A stretch of DNA of 64,000 nucleotides from Clostridia bacterium (GCA_017399695.1 JAFQBK010000004.1:1-64000), one strand, 5' to 3'. Positions 25,360 through 34,963 are shown, counted from the first letter of the stretch. Made by a program: numbers and translations. The notes: a model not told the origin generated them from the letters alone.

Positions 25360-27063
25360 ATGGAACTGAAACTATTATCTTCTATCAAAGCAATGCCCAG
25401 AAAGTTTAAGGGTCTTTCCAAAAAGAAAAAAATATGGATTATCCTTGGTTTACTTGCCGTAATTGCCGCTATTTTTTTCGGACTTAATTTAGGCAAAAAC
25501 AAAAACGAATTTGTTGTTGTAGGAACAGAAGGAAAAGTAGAAAAACTCGATATTACATCCTCCATTACAGGCTCTGCGGTGGTACAGCCCAAAGACCAGT
25601 ATTCTATCACTGCGCTTGTTTCGGGTGATGTCATTTCTGCAAACTTCGAACAGGGTGACATTGTGCAGGAAGGAGACATTTTGTATCAGATTGATTCCTC
25701 CGATGCGCAGACGACCATTGAAAATGCAAATATTTCCTATCAGCGTTCACAAATGGATTACAATAAAGCGGTAGATAAATATAACAACTTAACAGTTCGG
25801 TCAGATATTTCCGGTGTTGTCAGAGATATTTATGTGAAAGAAGGCGCTTTTGTTAACAATGGCGCAAAAATAGCGGATATTTACGACGATTCGTACTTTA
25901 CCCTAACACTTACCTTTCATGACATTGATGCTGAAAATATTTATGTTGGTCAAACTGCGGATGTCAGGATTTCTTCCAACGGCGAAATCATTCCCGGTAC
26001 GGTTCTTGATGTAAATACACAAGGCTATGCTGCTGAAGGAAATACGATGGTGAGAACCGTAAAAATTAAAGTGAAAAACCCCGGTGTTTTGACAAATGCC
26101 GAGTCTGCAACGGCAATTATCGGCGGATTTACATCGAGCAGCTCCGGTAAATTTGAATACATATCCGAAAAAACGATTACTGCCGAGGTTTCCGGTGATG
26201 TCAGCACGGTGTACGTCAGCCGAGGCTCTCGTGTATCCGCCGGAACAAACTTAATTAAGATGGAAAGTGATGATATTAAAGACAGCCTTACTTCTTCGGA
26301 GCTCAGCTTAAGGTCCTCCCAGCTCTCGCGCCAGAATGCACAGGACAGACTGGATGACTATACGATTACGGCACCGATTTCAGGAACTGTCGTCGAAAAG
26401 AACGTGAAAGCCGGAGACAAACTGGATAACTCCAATATGCAAACCGAGATGGCAGTCATTTACGATATGTCGAGCTTAGAGTGCGAGCTTTCGGTGGATG
26501 AACTGGATATCAAGAACGTGGAAATCGGTCAAGACGTTACCATTACCTCCGATGCAATCGAAGGGAAAAGATATAACGGAATAGTTACCAATATTTCAGT
26601 CAACGGAACCACATCGGGCGGTGTAACGACCTATCCCGTTACGGTTGTGATTACGGATTTCGATGAGGATTTGCTTCCCGGTATGAATATCGATGTAGAA
26701 ATCATTACATCAAAAGCGCAGAATGTTTTAGCCGTTCCGGTTTCGGCGGTAAATCGTGGAAATGTGGTTTATGTCAAGGGCGAAAAGACGGACGATAAAG
26801 ATATGGCGCCGGAAGGGTTTTACTCCGTACGGGTAGAAACGGGCGCATATAACAAACAGTATATAGAAATTAAATCAGGCCTCAGTGAGGGAGATGTCGT
26901 ATATATTCCGCAAGTCCAGTCAACCGGCACCGGCGGAGGAATCATGGGTATGCACGCAGGGATGTTCGGCGGTGGCGGAATGCCCAGTGGTGGAATGTCC
27001 GGCGCAAGAATGCCCGGTGGCGGAATGTCCGGTGGAATGTCGGGCGGCCGCAGTATGAGATAA
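25360..27063 (+). CDS. HlyD/MacA-type periplasmic-adaptor-like subunit of an ABC/efflux system
   Basis: 567 residues from ATG 25360 (GAAAGGA upstream). An N-terminal membrane anchor covers about residues 25-45. Two lipoyl-like/coiled-coil hairpin regions follow: a biotinyl-lipoyl motif at about 70-120 and a second adaptor-like half from about 270. Then come beta-barrel and membrane-proximal domains. The last 45 residues are Gly/Met/Ser rich (GMFGGGGMPSGGMSGARM and similar). In monoderm bacteria these proteins work with MacB-type ABC proteins in export. It is followed 20 nt later by such an ATPase and permease. Confidence 0.9.
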   Translation: MELKLLSSIKAMPRKFKGLSKKKKIWIILGLLAVIAAIFFGLNLGKNKNEFVVVGTEGKVEKLDITSSITGSAVVQPKDQYSITALVSGDVISANFEQGDIVQEGDILYQIDSSDAQTTIENANISYQRSQMDYNKAVDKYNNLTVRSDISGVVRDIYVKEGAFVNNGAKIADIYDDSYFTLTLTFHDIDAENIYVGQTADVRISSNGEIIPGTVLDVNTQGYAAEGNTMVRTVKIKVKNPGVLTNAESATAIIGGFTSSSSGKFEYISEKTITAEVSGDVSTVYVSRGSRVSAGTNLIKMESDDIKDSLTSSELSLRSSQLSRQNAQDRLDDYTITAPISGTVVEKNVKAGDKLDNSNMQTEMAVIYDMSSLECELSVDELDIKNVEIGQDVTITSDAIEGKRYNGIVTNISVNGTTSGGVTTYPVTVVITDFDEDLLPGMNIDVEIITSKAQNVLAVPVSAVNRGNVVYVKGEKTDDKDMAPEGFYSVRVETGAYNKQYIEIKSGLSEGDVVYIPQVQSTGTGGGIMGMHAGMFGGGGMPSGGMSGARMPGGGMSGGMSGGRSMR

Positions 27064-27083
27064 GGTCAAAGGAGGGTTTTCGG

Positions 27084-27845
27084 GTGGCAGAAAGCACAAA
27101 GAACAAGCCTTTGGTTGAGTTTCAGGATATCTATAAAATATATGCAATGGGCGATGCGGAAGTCAGGGCGTTAGACGGCGTTTCATTTTCCGTTTATGAT
27201 GGAGAGTTTGTGGCAATCATCGGTCAGTCCGGCAGCGGTAAATCGACCTGCATGAATATCATCGGTTGTTTGGACGTTCCGACCACGGGTACATATTTGT
27301 TAAAGGGGACGGATGTCAGTAAACTAACAGATGATGAGCAGGCAGAGATACGAAATAAAACGCTGGGCTTCATTTTTCAGCAGTATAATCTGTTGCCGAA
27401 ACTGGATGTTTTGGAAAATGTGGAGCTTCCGCTTTTGTATAAAGGCTTAGATGATAAAGAACAGAAAGAACGCGCAATGGCGGCCCTCCGGCGTGTGGGA
27501 ATAGAAGACAAATGGCATCATAAGCCGTCACAGTTATCCGGCGGTCAGCAACAAAGAGCATCCATCGCACGAGCTTTGGCAGGCTCTCCGTCCGTGATTT
27601 TAGCGGATGAACCCACCGGTGCACTAGATTCCAAAACAAGCAATGAGGTATTGGAATTTTTAATCGAGTTAAATGAGCAGGGCAATACCATCATCCTGAT
27701 TACGCATGACAACTCGATTGCTGCAAGAGCCAAACGTGTCATTCGCCTTCAGGATGGAAAAATTGTTTATGACGGAGATGCCATGGGTGATGAAATCATA
27801 AAATCCACCGTTCTCCTAAAACGCAAAGAGGAGGCGAAGGGATGA
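27084..27845 (+). CDS. MacB-type ABC transporter ATP-binding protein
   Basis: 253 residues starting at GTG 27084 with AAGGAGGG upstream. It has Walker A GQSGSGKST near residue 47, the Q-loop FQQYNLLPKL, the signature LSGGQQQRASIARAL and Walker B VILADEPTGALD. It matches the LolD/MacB/FtsE branch that drives mechanotransmission rather than transport through the membrane. It overlaps the permease by 4 nt. Confidence 0.95.
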   Translation: MAESTKNKPLVEFQDIYKIYAMGDAEVRALDGVSFSVYDGEFVAIIGQSGSGKSTCMNIIGCLDVPTTGTYLLKGTDVSKLTDDEQAEIRNKTLGFIFQQYNLLPKLDVLENVELPLLYKGLDDKEQKERAMAALRRVGIEDKWHHKPSQLSGGQQQRASIARALAGSPSVILADEPTGALDSKTSNEVLEFLIELNEQGNTIILITHDNSIAARAKRVIRLQDGKIVYDGDAMGDEIIKSTVLLKRKEEAKG

Positions 27846-29023
27846 AATTTTCAAAGACAGTATTTCTTGCCATTTCAAGCATTAAGTCGAATAAAATGCG
27901 TTCCTTCCTTACCATGCTCGGCATTATCATCGGTGTTGCGGCTGTTATTATTTTGGTCAGTATTATGGATGGCGTTACCGGACAGGTATCCGATGTTTTT
28001 GAGGGGCTTGGGATGAATAACATAACGGTTTCTATCACGTCCCGTGGCAGTACGAGATATGTTGAACCCGACAGCTTGTATCAGCTAATTGATGAAAATC
28101 AAGAGCTGTACGCTTATTGTTCGCCCAAGGTCACGACCGCGGCAAATATTAAATCTCCTTATAGTTCTGACAGCGCATACGGGACGGTAACAGGCGTTGA
28201 TGAGACGTATGATGAAATTGACGGCTTGGCGACACAGCAAGGACGGTTTCTTCAGTACGTAGACATCGATAAACTGCTTAAAGTTTGCGTTGTTGGTACT
28301 TATTATGAAAAGGAATACTACGGCACAGGAAAAGCACTCGGCGAAACCATTAAAATTAACGGTGAGCTTTATACCATCGTCGGCGTTTTGGAAGAGAAAA
28401 GCGATTCCAGCGAAGGCTCGTCCGACCAGTGTATTTATATTCCCTATACGAACGCTTCGAAAATATCCTGGAACTCATCGATTAATACCTATGTTGTGTC
28501 TATGAAAGATGCGGAACAGATGACAATGGCAAAATCCGTGCTCGAAGCAAAACTGACCGAAATTTTAGGAAGCAGTAATTATTATCAGATTATTGCAACG
28601 CAGGAAATTTTAGATGAAATGAACAGCATTATGAATACCTTAAAGGGTGCTTTGGTTCTGATTGCAGGAATTTCCCTTTTGGTTGGCGGCATCGGTATCA
28701 TGAATATTATGCTTGTGTCAGTAACGGAGCGAACGAAAGAGATAGGCATCCGAAAATCCTTGGGGGCCAAGAAAAAGCATATCAAACAACAGTTTGTGAT
28801 AGAAGCAGGCACAATCAGCGGATTTGGCGGCGTGATTGGCATACTGCTCGGCGGTGTCGCCGCTTATTTCATAGGAAGGCTAATGGATATGACCGTGGTC
28901 CCATCCATTACGGCGATTGTGATTTCTTTTAGCGTATCTGTCGGAATTGGTGTGATTTTTGGATTTTTGCCTGCAAAAAATGCGGCGAACTTAAACCCGA
29001 TAGACGCCCTGCGCTTTGAATGA
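27842..29023 (+). CDS. MacB-type ABC transporter permease (FtsX domain)
   Basis: 393 residues: one N-terminal membrane segment (about 20-45), a large extracytoplasmic MacB core domain (about 50-270), and three C-terminal segments forming the FtsX domain. The family block VTERTKEIGIRKSLGAKKKHI is near residue 295, and the C-terminus reads PAKNAANLNPIDALRFE. It forms a complex with the preceding ATPase and the HlyD-type adaptor. The S-layer-homology gene follows after 22 nt, so its product may be a client or partner. Confidence 0.95.
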   Translation: MKFSKTVFLAISSIKSNKMRSFLTMLGIIIGVAAVIILVSIMDGVTGQVSDVFEGLGMNNITVSITSRGSTRYVEPDSLYQLIDENQELYAYCSPKVTTAANIKSPYSSDSAYGTVTGVDETYDEIDGLATQQGRFLQYVDIDKLLKVCVVGTYYEKEYYGTGKALGETIKINGELYTIVGVLEEKSDSSEGSSDQCIYIPYTNASKISWNSSINTYVVSMKDAEQMTMAKSVLEAKLTEILGSSNYYQIIATQEILDEMNSIMNTLKGALVLIAGISLLVGGIGIMNIMLVSVTERTKEIGIRKSLGAKKKHIKQQFVIEAGTISGFGGVIGILLGGVAAYFIGRLMDMTVVPSITAIVISFSVSVGIGVIFGFLPAKNAANLNPIDALRFE

Positions 29024-29045
29024 TTGTTGAGAGGAGTATGGATTG

Positions 29046-30896
29046 ATGAAAAGAATATGGTCTTTAATGATGATTGCCTTGCTGCTGTTTTGCGTTATGG
29101 GAACAACCGTATTTGCAGACGCAAGCTATGAAGCAACGGTGTTGTCTGAATTGTCCATTATGCAAGGGGACCCGAACGGAAGTATGAGATACGGCGACAA
29201 GGTTTCGAGGGCAGAATGTGCGAAAATCGTCGTTCAAGCATCCAAGTACCGCAATTTGGTGGATACAAGCAGCAAACGCTCAGCATTTCAGGATGTGACG
29301 GCAGAGCATTGGGCGGCACCTTACGTAACGGTAGGAGTAAAAAACGGGCTGTTTAAGGGTTATTTTGATGCGACGTTCCGCCCATCCAATACGGTTACTT
29401 ATGAAGAAGCAATCACCATGTTACTTCGCGTTTTAGATTATACAGATGCAGATGTTGGAGACGAATGGCCGTACGACCAGATTGATATGGCGAAAAAACT
29501 GGGAATGCTTGACGGTGTTGCAAAAACGATGGGTGAGGAGCTTACCCGTCGTGATGTTTCAAAAATGGTGTACAACACATTAAATGCGAAAGCCAAGGGA
29601 GCACAGGAAGCATATGTAAAAGCGTTTGACAGAACGGTCGGACCAATCACCGTGACTTCGTCTTTCTGGTACGAGGAATTGGGTGCTGACTCCGCGGTAA
29701 AGGTTGTGCGTGATGGAGTAGAATCCTCCGTTTCTGCGGTTCGAATGAATGATATCGCATACTATATGGTGGAATATAACAAGGTTTTGGTATACTCAAA
29801 GAAGGTCACCGGTATTTATGAAAGTGCAACGCCGAACAAAGACACGCCTGTTTCTGTAACGGTGTCGGGTGTCACATATCACATCGAGGGCGATGATGCA
29901 TACTCGAAGCTATCTTCCAACGGAAGTATCAGTTATGGCGATACAGTTACCTTGTTATTAGGAAAATCGGGAGATGTTGCCGGTGTTGCGACAAACCTGA
30001 CGGATGATGCTGAGGTTACCGGCTTTTTGTCCGCTGTGGGGACAAAGGATACAAGCGTTTCAGGGAAGACGGTGAAAAAACCTTATATCAGAATTGTGCG
30101 CCCATCAGGTGAGATTTGCGAATATACGACGGAAAAAAATTATGAATCATATCTGAACCGTGCAGTTAAGGTAAAGCTTGACAATGGTTTAGCGACGGTT
30201 TCTTCCATCGTATCAAACCAGAATATATACGGAAAAGTTGTATGGGATTCAGAGGTTCGTTCCATTGGCTCGCATACACTTGCCTCAGATGTAAAAATCA
30301 TCGAGACGTCTACGACTGAGACGGGCGAAACCGCAACCGTTGCTACGGTTTATCCGCAACGCTTAAACGGCTTAAAAATATCCGAAGAGGATGTTTTATA
30401 TGTCTCAAAAAATACGCTTGGAAACATAGATGAAATGATTTTAAGAGATGTTACCGGAGATATGCACACCTATGGTGTTGTGATATCGGCGAAAAATAAT
30501 ACCGAGGGGAACCGCTTGTCGGGAAGTTATGAATATTTGGTGGATGGTACCGAAAACACGCTGAACACACAAAATCAAACCTTTGGTGTCGCATCAGGGC
30601 AGGCAGTAAAAATCAAAAGTAATGGTCGGACGATTACATCGATGATGCCTTTGACGCAAATCAAAGCTTCGAAAATTACAGGAATCAGCGGTGCGACCAT
30701 TACGATCAATAACAGTAAATACACAATGTCTGACAAGGTGCAGATTTATGTGAAAGGCTCATATACGAATCCATACAGTATGATAACAGTTGATGAGCTT
30801 TTAGAGATAGCGGATGAATATCAGGTATCGGTTTATACGGATAAGGATACCTTGGCTGGGGGCAGAGTCCGCATTATTATCTTGCGCAATAATTAA
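29046..30896 (+). CDS. S-layer homology (SLH) domain surface protein
   Basis: 616 residues from ATG 29046 (GAGGAG upstream; a TTG precedes in frame). A signal peptide (about 1-23, ending VFADA) is followed by three SLH-type repeats at about 30-80, 82-140 and 145-190, with motifs such as FQDVTAEHWAAPYVTVGVK and FRPSNTVTYEEAITMLLRVL. These bind pyruvylated secondary wall polymers. The remaining 420 residues are Thr/Val/Ser-rich beta-type sequence without a recognised enzyme. Co-transcription with the HlyD/MacB genes is likely. Confidence 0.92.
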   Translation: MKRIWSLMMIALLLFCVMGTTVFADASYEATVLSELSIMQGDPNGSMRYGDKVSRAECAKIVVQASKYRNLVDTSSKRSAFQDVTAEHWAAPYVTVGVKNGLFKGYFDATFRPSNTVTYEEAITMLLRVLDYTDADVGDEWPYDQIDMAKKLGMLDGVAKTMGEELTRRDVSKMVYNTLNAKAKGAQEAYVKAFDRTVGPITVTSSFWYEELGADSAVKVVRDGVESSVSAVRMNDIAYYMVEYNKVLVYSKKVTGIYESATPNKDTPVSVTVSGVTYHIEGDDAYSKLSSNGSISYGDTVTLLLGKSGDVAGVATNLTDDAEVTGFLSAVGTKDTSVSGKTVKKPYIRIVRPSGEICEYTTEKNYESYLNRAVKVKLDNGLATVSSIVSNQNIYGKVVWDSEVRSIGSHTLASDVKIIETSTTETGETATVATVYPQRLNGLKISEEDVLYVSKNTLGNIDEMILRDVTGDMHTYGVVISAKNNTEGNRLSGSYEYLVDGTENTLNTQNQTFGVASGQAVKIKSNGRTITSMMPLTQIKASKITGISGATITINNSKYTMSDKVQIYVKGSYTNPYSMITVDELLEIADEYQVSVYTDKDTLAGGRVRIIILRNN

Positions 30897-30904
30897 AAAG
30901 TATG

Positions 30905-30937
30905 AAAATGGACTGTGATACATCACAGTCCATTTTT
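30905..30937. terminator. bidirectional terminator between the SLH gene and dpaB
   Basis: AAAATGGACTGTGA, short loop, TCACAGTCCATTTTT, an 11-14 bp stem with A- and T-runs, between two convergent genes. Confidence 0.92.
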
Positions 30938-30941
30938 CATA

Positions 30942-31538
30942 TTATTTTATATCGGGTGGACCAAGGAGCAGAGGCTGGATTTGGATTCCGTCTAGTGCAA
31001 GCTCGGTCGTTTCAGCAAGCCTTTGCATATCTGCCACCAAAGAATTTTTCTTTTTGACAGGGTCATCCTGTCCGAACGGTGCAAAATATATGTTCTTCAT
31101 ATTGAGCAAAAGCCCAATGTTTTTTGCACTTCCGCCGAGTCCGTCGTTGGTGGATACGGCTAAAATAACAGGACGACTGTTTCGAATGGTAGATTTTGCT
31201 GCCATTGTTACCGAGGTGTCTGTGATTCCGCCCGCAATTTTGGCGAGTGTATTTCCGGTGCATGGGGCAATGATGAGCGCATCTAAAAGCTTTTTCGGTC
31301 CGATGGGCTCCGCCTCAGCAATCGTCTTAATGCTCTTCTTTCCGCAAAGGCTCTCCAGTTTTTCAATGTTTTCTTCTGCTGTGCCAAAACGGGTGCTGAT
31401 GGTTTGTGCATTTGGTGAGAGAATGGGAATTATGTTGGCACCGGTTTCCAAAAGAAGCGGCAGTGCCTGAAAAACGGTAGAAAACGTGCAGAAGGACCCT
31501 GTCATCGCAAACCCGATATTTTTACCCTCCAGTGTCAT
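30942..31538 (-). CDS. dpaB: dipicolinate synthase subunit B
   Basis: 198 residues, a flavoprotein-like subunit (SpoVFB family). It begins LEGKNIGFAMTGSFCTF and contains ALIIAPCTGNTLAKIAGGITDT and LAVSTNDGLGGSAKNIG. Together with DpaA it makes dipicolinic acid, the Ca-chelating spore-core solute, in the mother cell. Translation is coupled with dpaA through a 4-nt overlap. Presence of both subunits shows the SpoVF route rather than the EtfA-based route of some clostridia. Confidence 0.97.
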   Translation of the reverse strand: MTLEGKNIGFAMTGSFCTFSTVFQALPLLLETGANIIPILSPNAQTISTRFGTAEENIEKLESLCGKKSIKTIAEAEPIGPKKLLDALIIAPCTGNTLAKIAGGITDTSVTMAAKSTIRNSRPVILAVSTNDGLGGSAKNIGLLLNMKNIYFAPFGQDDPVKKKNSLVADMQRLAETTELALDGIQIQPLLLGPPDIK

Positions 31539-32419
31539 ACTCCCACCTCCGTTTCCCGAATAATATTACAGATGGTATCGCAAATAATTGCGCCTGCGGT
31601 TTTCGGAGCGCATTTTCCCGGCAAGGAAAGCGCCCAGATGACGTTTAAGCCAAGGCGCGCAGCGTCTTCGAAATCTACACCGCCCGGCTTTGAGGCAAGG
31701 TCGATAATGAGCGTATCCTTTCTTATTTTTCTTAACATCTCACCGCAGAAAAGAGGTGCGGGAACGGTGTTAAACACAATGTCATAAGTACTGATGTTTT
31801 CCTCGAGATGCGCAAACGAGGAAGCTGTAAATCCATTTGCCTGAATCCACGCAAGGCTCTCGGGGCGCCGTGCACAGACGGTGACCGAGGCACCGAGTGC
31901 CGCTAAATCTTTTGCGAGAAGCTTCCCGATGCGCCCGTATCCCGTGATGAGGCAAGACGAACCGCAAAGCGTATACGGTGTTTCGTGCAGGGCAATTTCA
32001 ATTGCTCCCTCTGCGGTCGGAACGGCATTTGCTACCGCAAATTCCTCACGCAAAAAGTAGTCTGAGAACGGAATGTGGTACTCTTTTAAATACTCGGTCA
32101 GCGGATTTTTAAGCATTCCTCCGAGCACGAAGCATTCGCGGGGAAGAAGCTTTATAAAATCATCGACAAGGATTTCTCCGGAGTAAAGCGGGGTGTTGAT
32201 TTTCGTTCCGCACGGCGCGAGTGCCGGCAGGGGCAGAATCATATAAAAGGAATGGGAAAGCGCCTCGTTTAGGGTGTCGGTAAGGACAACATCCGAAGGA
32301 AGCGCACATGTATTATCAAAGCCATAAGCACGCACGGAAAAACCGGCTTCCGCCAGCTGCTGCGCTGCCATAACAGAACGGAAATCACCACCAATGACGG
32401 CAAAACTGTTTTGTTTCAT
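31535..32419 (-). CDS. dpaA: dipicolinate synthase subunit A
   Basis: 294 residues of the SpoVFA family. An N-terminal domain starts FAVIGGDFRSVMAAQQLAE. A Rossmann dinucleotide-binding site TGYGRIGKLLAKDLAALGA lies near residue 157, typical of this D-isomer-dehydrogenase-like enzyme that oxidises the lysine-pathway intermediate to dipicolinate. GGAGG lies upstream of the ATG. First gene of the dpaAB pair. Confidence 0.97.
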   Translation of the reverse strand: MKQNSFAVIGGDFRSVMAAQQLAEAGFSVRAYGFDNTCALPSDVVLTDTLNEALSHSFYMILPLPALAPCGTKINTPLYSGEILVDDFIKLLPRECFVLGGMLKNPLTEYLKEYHIPFSDYFLREEFAVANAVPTAEGAIEIALHETPYTLCGSSCLITGYGRIGKLLAKDLAALGASVTVCARRPESLAWIQANGFTASSFAHLEENISTYDIVFNTVPAPLFCGEMLRKIRKDTLIIDLASKPGGVDFEDAARLGLNVIWALSLPGKCAPKTAGAIICDTICNIIRETEVGV

Positions 32420-32459
32420 ATCAGTCTGATACCTCCGAGCAAAAGTGATTTTTATATTA

Positions 32460-32487
32460 CATTATATGGCTTTTAGCCCGACGTGGT
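32460..32487 (-). promoter_or_regulatory. possible sigma-K promoter of dpaAB
   Basis: On the minus strand AC (32487-32486) is followed after 17 nt by CATATAATG (32468-32460), close to the sigma-K pattern AC-N17-CATANNNTA with the last base different. Known sigma-K control of this operon in Bacillus supports the reading; it is inferred here. Confidence 0.35.
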
Positions 32488-32501
32488 TCGCGTTTTGTAT
32501 A

Positions 32502-32536
32502 AAAAAAGAACATCCACGATGTGGATGTTCTTTTTT
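32502..32536 (-). terminator. terminator after the metal-exporter-like gene
   Basis: AAAAAAGAACATCCAC, GAT loop, perfect complement ending in six T. The stop codon of the minus-strand gene lies in its right flank. Confidence 0.88.
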
Positions 32537-33380
32537 ATATTCCTATCATCTGCAACAAATAGCCTGCAACTAGTCCGGCGAGGGTTATGATAGCAAGAAC
32601 GATGATATTTTCCCTCATACGCTTATTCATCCGGAACAGAACCAAAAGTCCAATACCCGAGCCTGCCGAAAGTCCTGCAACCGTGGCACCGAATGATAGT
32701 GTACCCGATAGAAATAATTCCGTCAGCACAACCGAGGAAGCACAGTTCGGGATGAGACCTATGATGACGGCGAGCAGAGGATGCAGCCCCGAGGTGCTTT
32801 GGAAAAATTGTGTCAGCGTATCGGTCCCAATCCATTCAATCAATCCGTTCATTACGAGATTCACCAAAAAGATGAACAGAAAAATGGTCAGCGTGTGGCG
32901 GAGACTGGCATATAAAATGCCGTGACTTTCGCATTTGCAATGAGAGCAAATTTCTTCGTGAATATCGTCAGATGATGGATTTTTCTGCTTTTTGCGGATG
33001 AATACATCAGTCAGAAAACCGACAATGACGGCGAGAACAATTTTTGTTCCCAAAAGTTTTAAGGTCACATCCATTCGGTCCGGATAGGAAAGCAAAACAG
33101 GAAGCGCCTCGTCCGAAGTTGCGATAAAGACGGAGACCAGCGTGCCCATCGTGATGACTCTGCCGGTAAAAAAGTTGGATGCCGCAACGGAAAATCCGCA
33201 TTGCGGAAAGCTTCCCAAAAGTGCGCCGCCCAGACAGCCGAATTTTCCCGTTCCGCGGAGCAGGGCTTCTAATTTATCGGATTTTTTGTGCTCAACATAT
33301 TCAATCAAGAGGTAGGCAATCCATAAAAACGGCAACAGCTTGATAGAGTCTAATGCGGTTTCCCATATGATTTCCTGCAT
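32535..33380 (-). CDS. putative 10-TM heavy-metal/manganese exporter family protein
   Basis: 281 residues from ATG 33380 (AAGGAG upstream), with about eight to ten hydrophobic segments in two inverted halves. The halves carry related motifs: LGSFPQCGFSVAASNFF in the first and GLIPNCASSVVLTELFLSG in the second. These P-x-C-x-x-S/S-S motifs are typical of the ArsP_2/putative manganese transporter family. A Cys/His-rich cytoplasmic loop (CSHCKCESHG) between the halves may bind metal. It overlaps the 3' end of the ITPase gene upstream by using a start within the intergenic segment, suggesting one operon. Confidence 0.8.
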   Translation of the reverse strand: MQEIIWETALDSIKLLPFLWIAYLLIEYVEHKKSDKLEALLRGTGKFGCLGGALLGSFPQCGFSVAASNFFTGRVITMGTLVSVFIATSDEALPVLLSYPDRMDVTLKLLGTKIVLAVIVGFLTDVFIRKKQKNPSSDDIHEEICSHCKCESHGILYASLRHTLTIFLFIFLVNLVMNGLIEWIGTDTLTQFFQSTSGLHPLLAVIIGLIPNCASSVVLTELFLSGTLSFGATVAGLSAGSGIGLLVLFRMNKRMRENIIVLAIITLAGLVAGYLLQMIGI

Positions 33381-33417
33381 ATAACCAAAGCTCCTTTGTA
33401 AGTAAATCGTATCGTAA

Positions 33418-34023
33418 TTATGAGAGAACGCGCTCAATGATTTCTCGCATTTTAGCCAGTGCACGTGCCCGATGACTGATAGTGTTTTTTTCTTCCAATG
33501 TCAATTCGGAAAAGGTCTTATCGAATTCCGGCACATAAAACACGGGGTCATATCCAAACCCGTTCTCACCTTTGGGAGAGCGGAGGATGATTCCTTCTGA
33601 TTCTCCTTCGGCATAATGTACCGTCCCGTCGGGCATCACAAGGCACATCACGCAGACAAAACGCGCGGTGCGGTCTTTATCCTCTGCATCGGAAAGCTCT
33701 GCAAGCAGTTTCTGCGTGTTTTCCTCATCACTTGCGTTTTCACCTGCAAAGCGGGCAGAGTAGACGCCTGGCTGACCGCCGAGTGCATCTACAACCAAAC
33801 CGGAATCGTCCGCTAGAACCGGCACGCGCAAACGCTCCATTAACACATTTGCTTTCTTAAGCGAATTGGCGCGGAACGTATCGCCGTCCTCTACGATGTC
33901 AATATGAAACGGGAGGTCTTGAAGCCCAAAAACCTCGATCCCTTTTAACAAGTCACGGATTTCGCGGAGTTTTCCTGCATTTGCCGTTGCGACAAACAGT
34001 TTCTTTTTGTTGTTTTCCATCAT
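33418..34023 (-). CDS. rdgB: XTP/dITP diphosphatase (RdgB/HAM1 family)
   Basis: About 201 residues. It hydrolyses ITP, dITP and XTP to keep them out of nucleic acids. Family blocks: FVATANAGKLREI at the N-terminus, VLADDSGLVVDALGG..GVYSARFAG in the middle, GFGYDPVF, and SHRARALAKM at the C-terminus. The start is uncertain: ATG 34023 or 34020 are both possible behind GGGTGAG. It begins within a dozen bases of the stop of the upstream mutarotase-like gene and is probably co-transcribed with it. Confidence 0.95.
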   Translation of the reverse strand: MMENNKKKLFVATANAGKLREIRDLLKGIEVFGLQDLPFHIDIVEDGDTFRANSLKKANVLMERLRVPVLADDSGLVVDALGGQPGVYSARFAGENASDEENTQKLLAELSDAEDKDRTARFVCVMCLVMPDGTVHYAEGESEGIILRSPKGENGFGYDPVFYVPEFDKTFSELTLEEKNTISHRARALAKMREIIERVLS

Positions 34024-34033
34024 CTCACCCAAC

Positions 34034-34963
34034 TCAGCGAATATATTTTGCTGCCAAAGCCTCTAAGACATCTTCGTCTTCGGTCTTCGGGCATTCCTCT
34101 TTGTAGATGCACCAACGCTCTTTGTGCGAAACCGTCTGTTCAGGCTCGATTTTCGTAAGTTCACCTAACGATTCCATCTCTAAGAAATAGTTATTGGTAA
34201 AGGTCTCAAAGCTCATACCTCCATCCGGATAATTTCCGCCCTCAATGGGAGTAAACTGTTTCACAAACAAGTCGCCGTGGTTAAAGTACATCGCATATCC
34301 GTGCTCGGAGTTAATGCCAAATTTAAATTTATCATAGTTGTCCGGGTTTTGCGTGAGGGAAATGAATTTGTCGCCCCAATGAACACGCGCATCGGTCAGC
34401 TTGGTATAAGGCCAAAGCGCAAGCAGTCGGTTGCCGAGTAGTCCGGTTTCCTTTGTCGGCTGCGGTACAAATTCCTTGCCACCCGGAGACAAAACAGTCA
34501 AAGTCCACGGTGCAAGCTCTACCGGCCAAGCCGCGATATTAGTAACTTTGTGTACCAGATTGACAGCACCGGTGTCCGGCTCCATCGTCACTTCAATTTC
34601 AAATGCATATTGGTTCCATTTCTGCGGTTCCGGCATCAGACGCACGCCGTTTTCAATGATTTCATAAGGAACGGGCGTGTTGTCCGGATAATAGCTTTTC
34701 GGCATTCCCTCCGGGCTGGTCCAGAGTCTGTGACCGCCGTAGATATACCAGGTGCCACCGCCAAACTTTTCAAATTCCGGACCGGAAGCCGTAAAGTCGC
34801 GGTTAACATCTTCAAACATAATATTTTCGCCATCAACGAAGGAATAGTTGATGATTCTCGGACCGAGGTCGATGGTCGCCAGAAGCTTGACGTTGCCGTT
34901 GGAAAGCTGAATGCACTTTCCAAAATTTTTGTATTCTACTGTGGTAATTGTAACTTGTGCCAT
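34034..34963 (-). CDS. galactose-mutarotase-like (aldose epimerase superfamily) protein
   Basis: 309 residues from ATG 34963, with AGGAGG 7 nt upstream. The beta-rich protein has YGGHRLWTSPEGMPKSYYPDN, HKVTNIAAWPVELAPWTLTVL and KFGINSEHGYAMYF, typical of the mutarotase-like beta-sandwich domain of unknown specificity (DUF4380-like). No signal peptide, so probably cytosolic. Substrate unknown; the fold assignment is inferred from the Gly/Trp/His pattern. Confidence 0.65.
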   Translation of the reverse strand: MAQVTITTVEYKNFGKCIQLSNGNVKLLATIDLGPRIINYSFVDGENIMFEDVNRDFTASGPEFEKFGGGTWYIYGGHRLWTSPEGMPKSYYPDNTPVPYEIIENGVRLMPEPQKWNQYAFEIEVTMEPDTGAVNLVHKVTNIAAWPVELAPWTLTVLSPGGKEFVPQPTKETGLLGNRLLALWPYTKLTDARVHWGDKFISLTQNPDNYDKFKFGINSEHGYAMYFNHGDLFVKQFTPIEGGNYPDGGMSFETFTNNYFLEMESLGELTKIEPEQTVSHKERWCIYKEECPKTEDEDVLEALAAKYIR

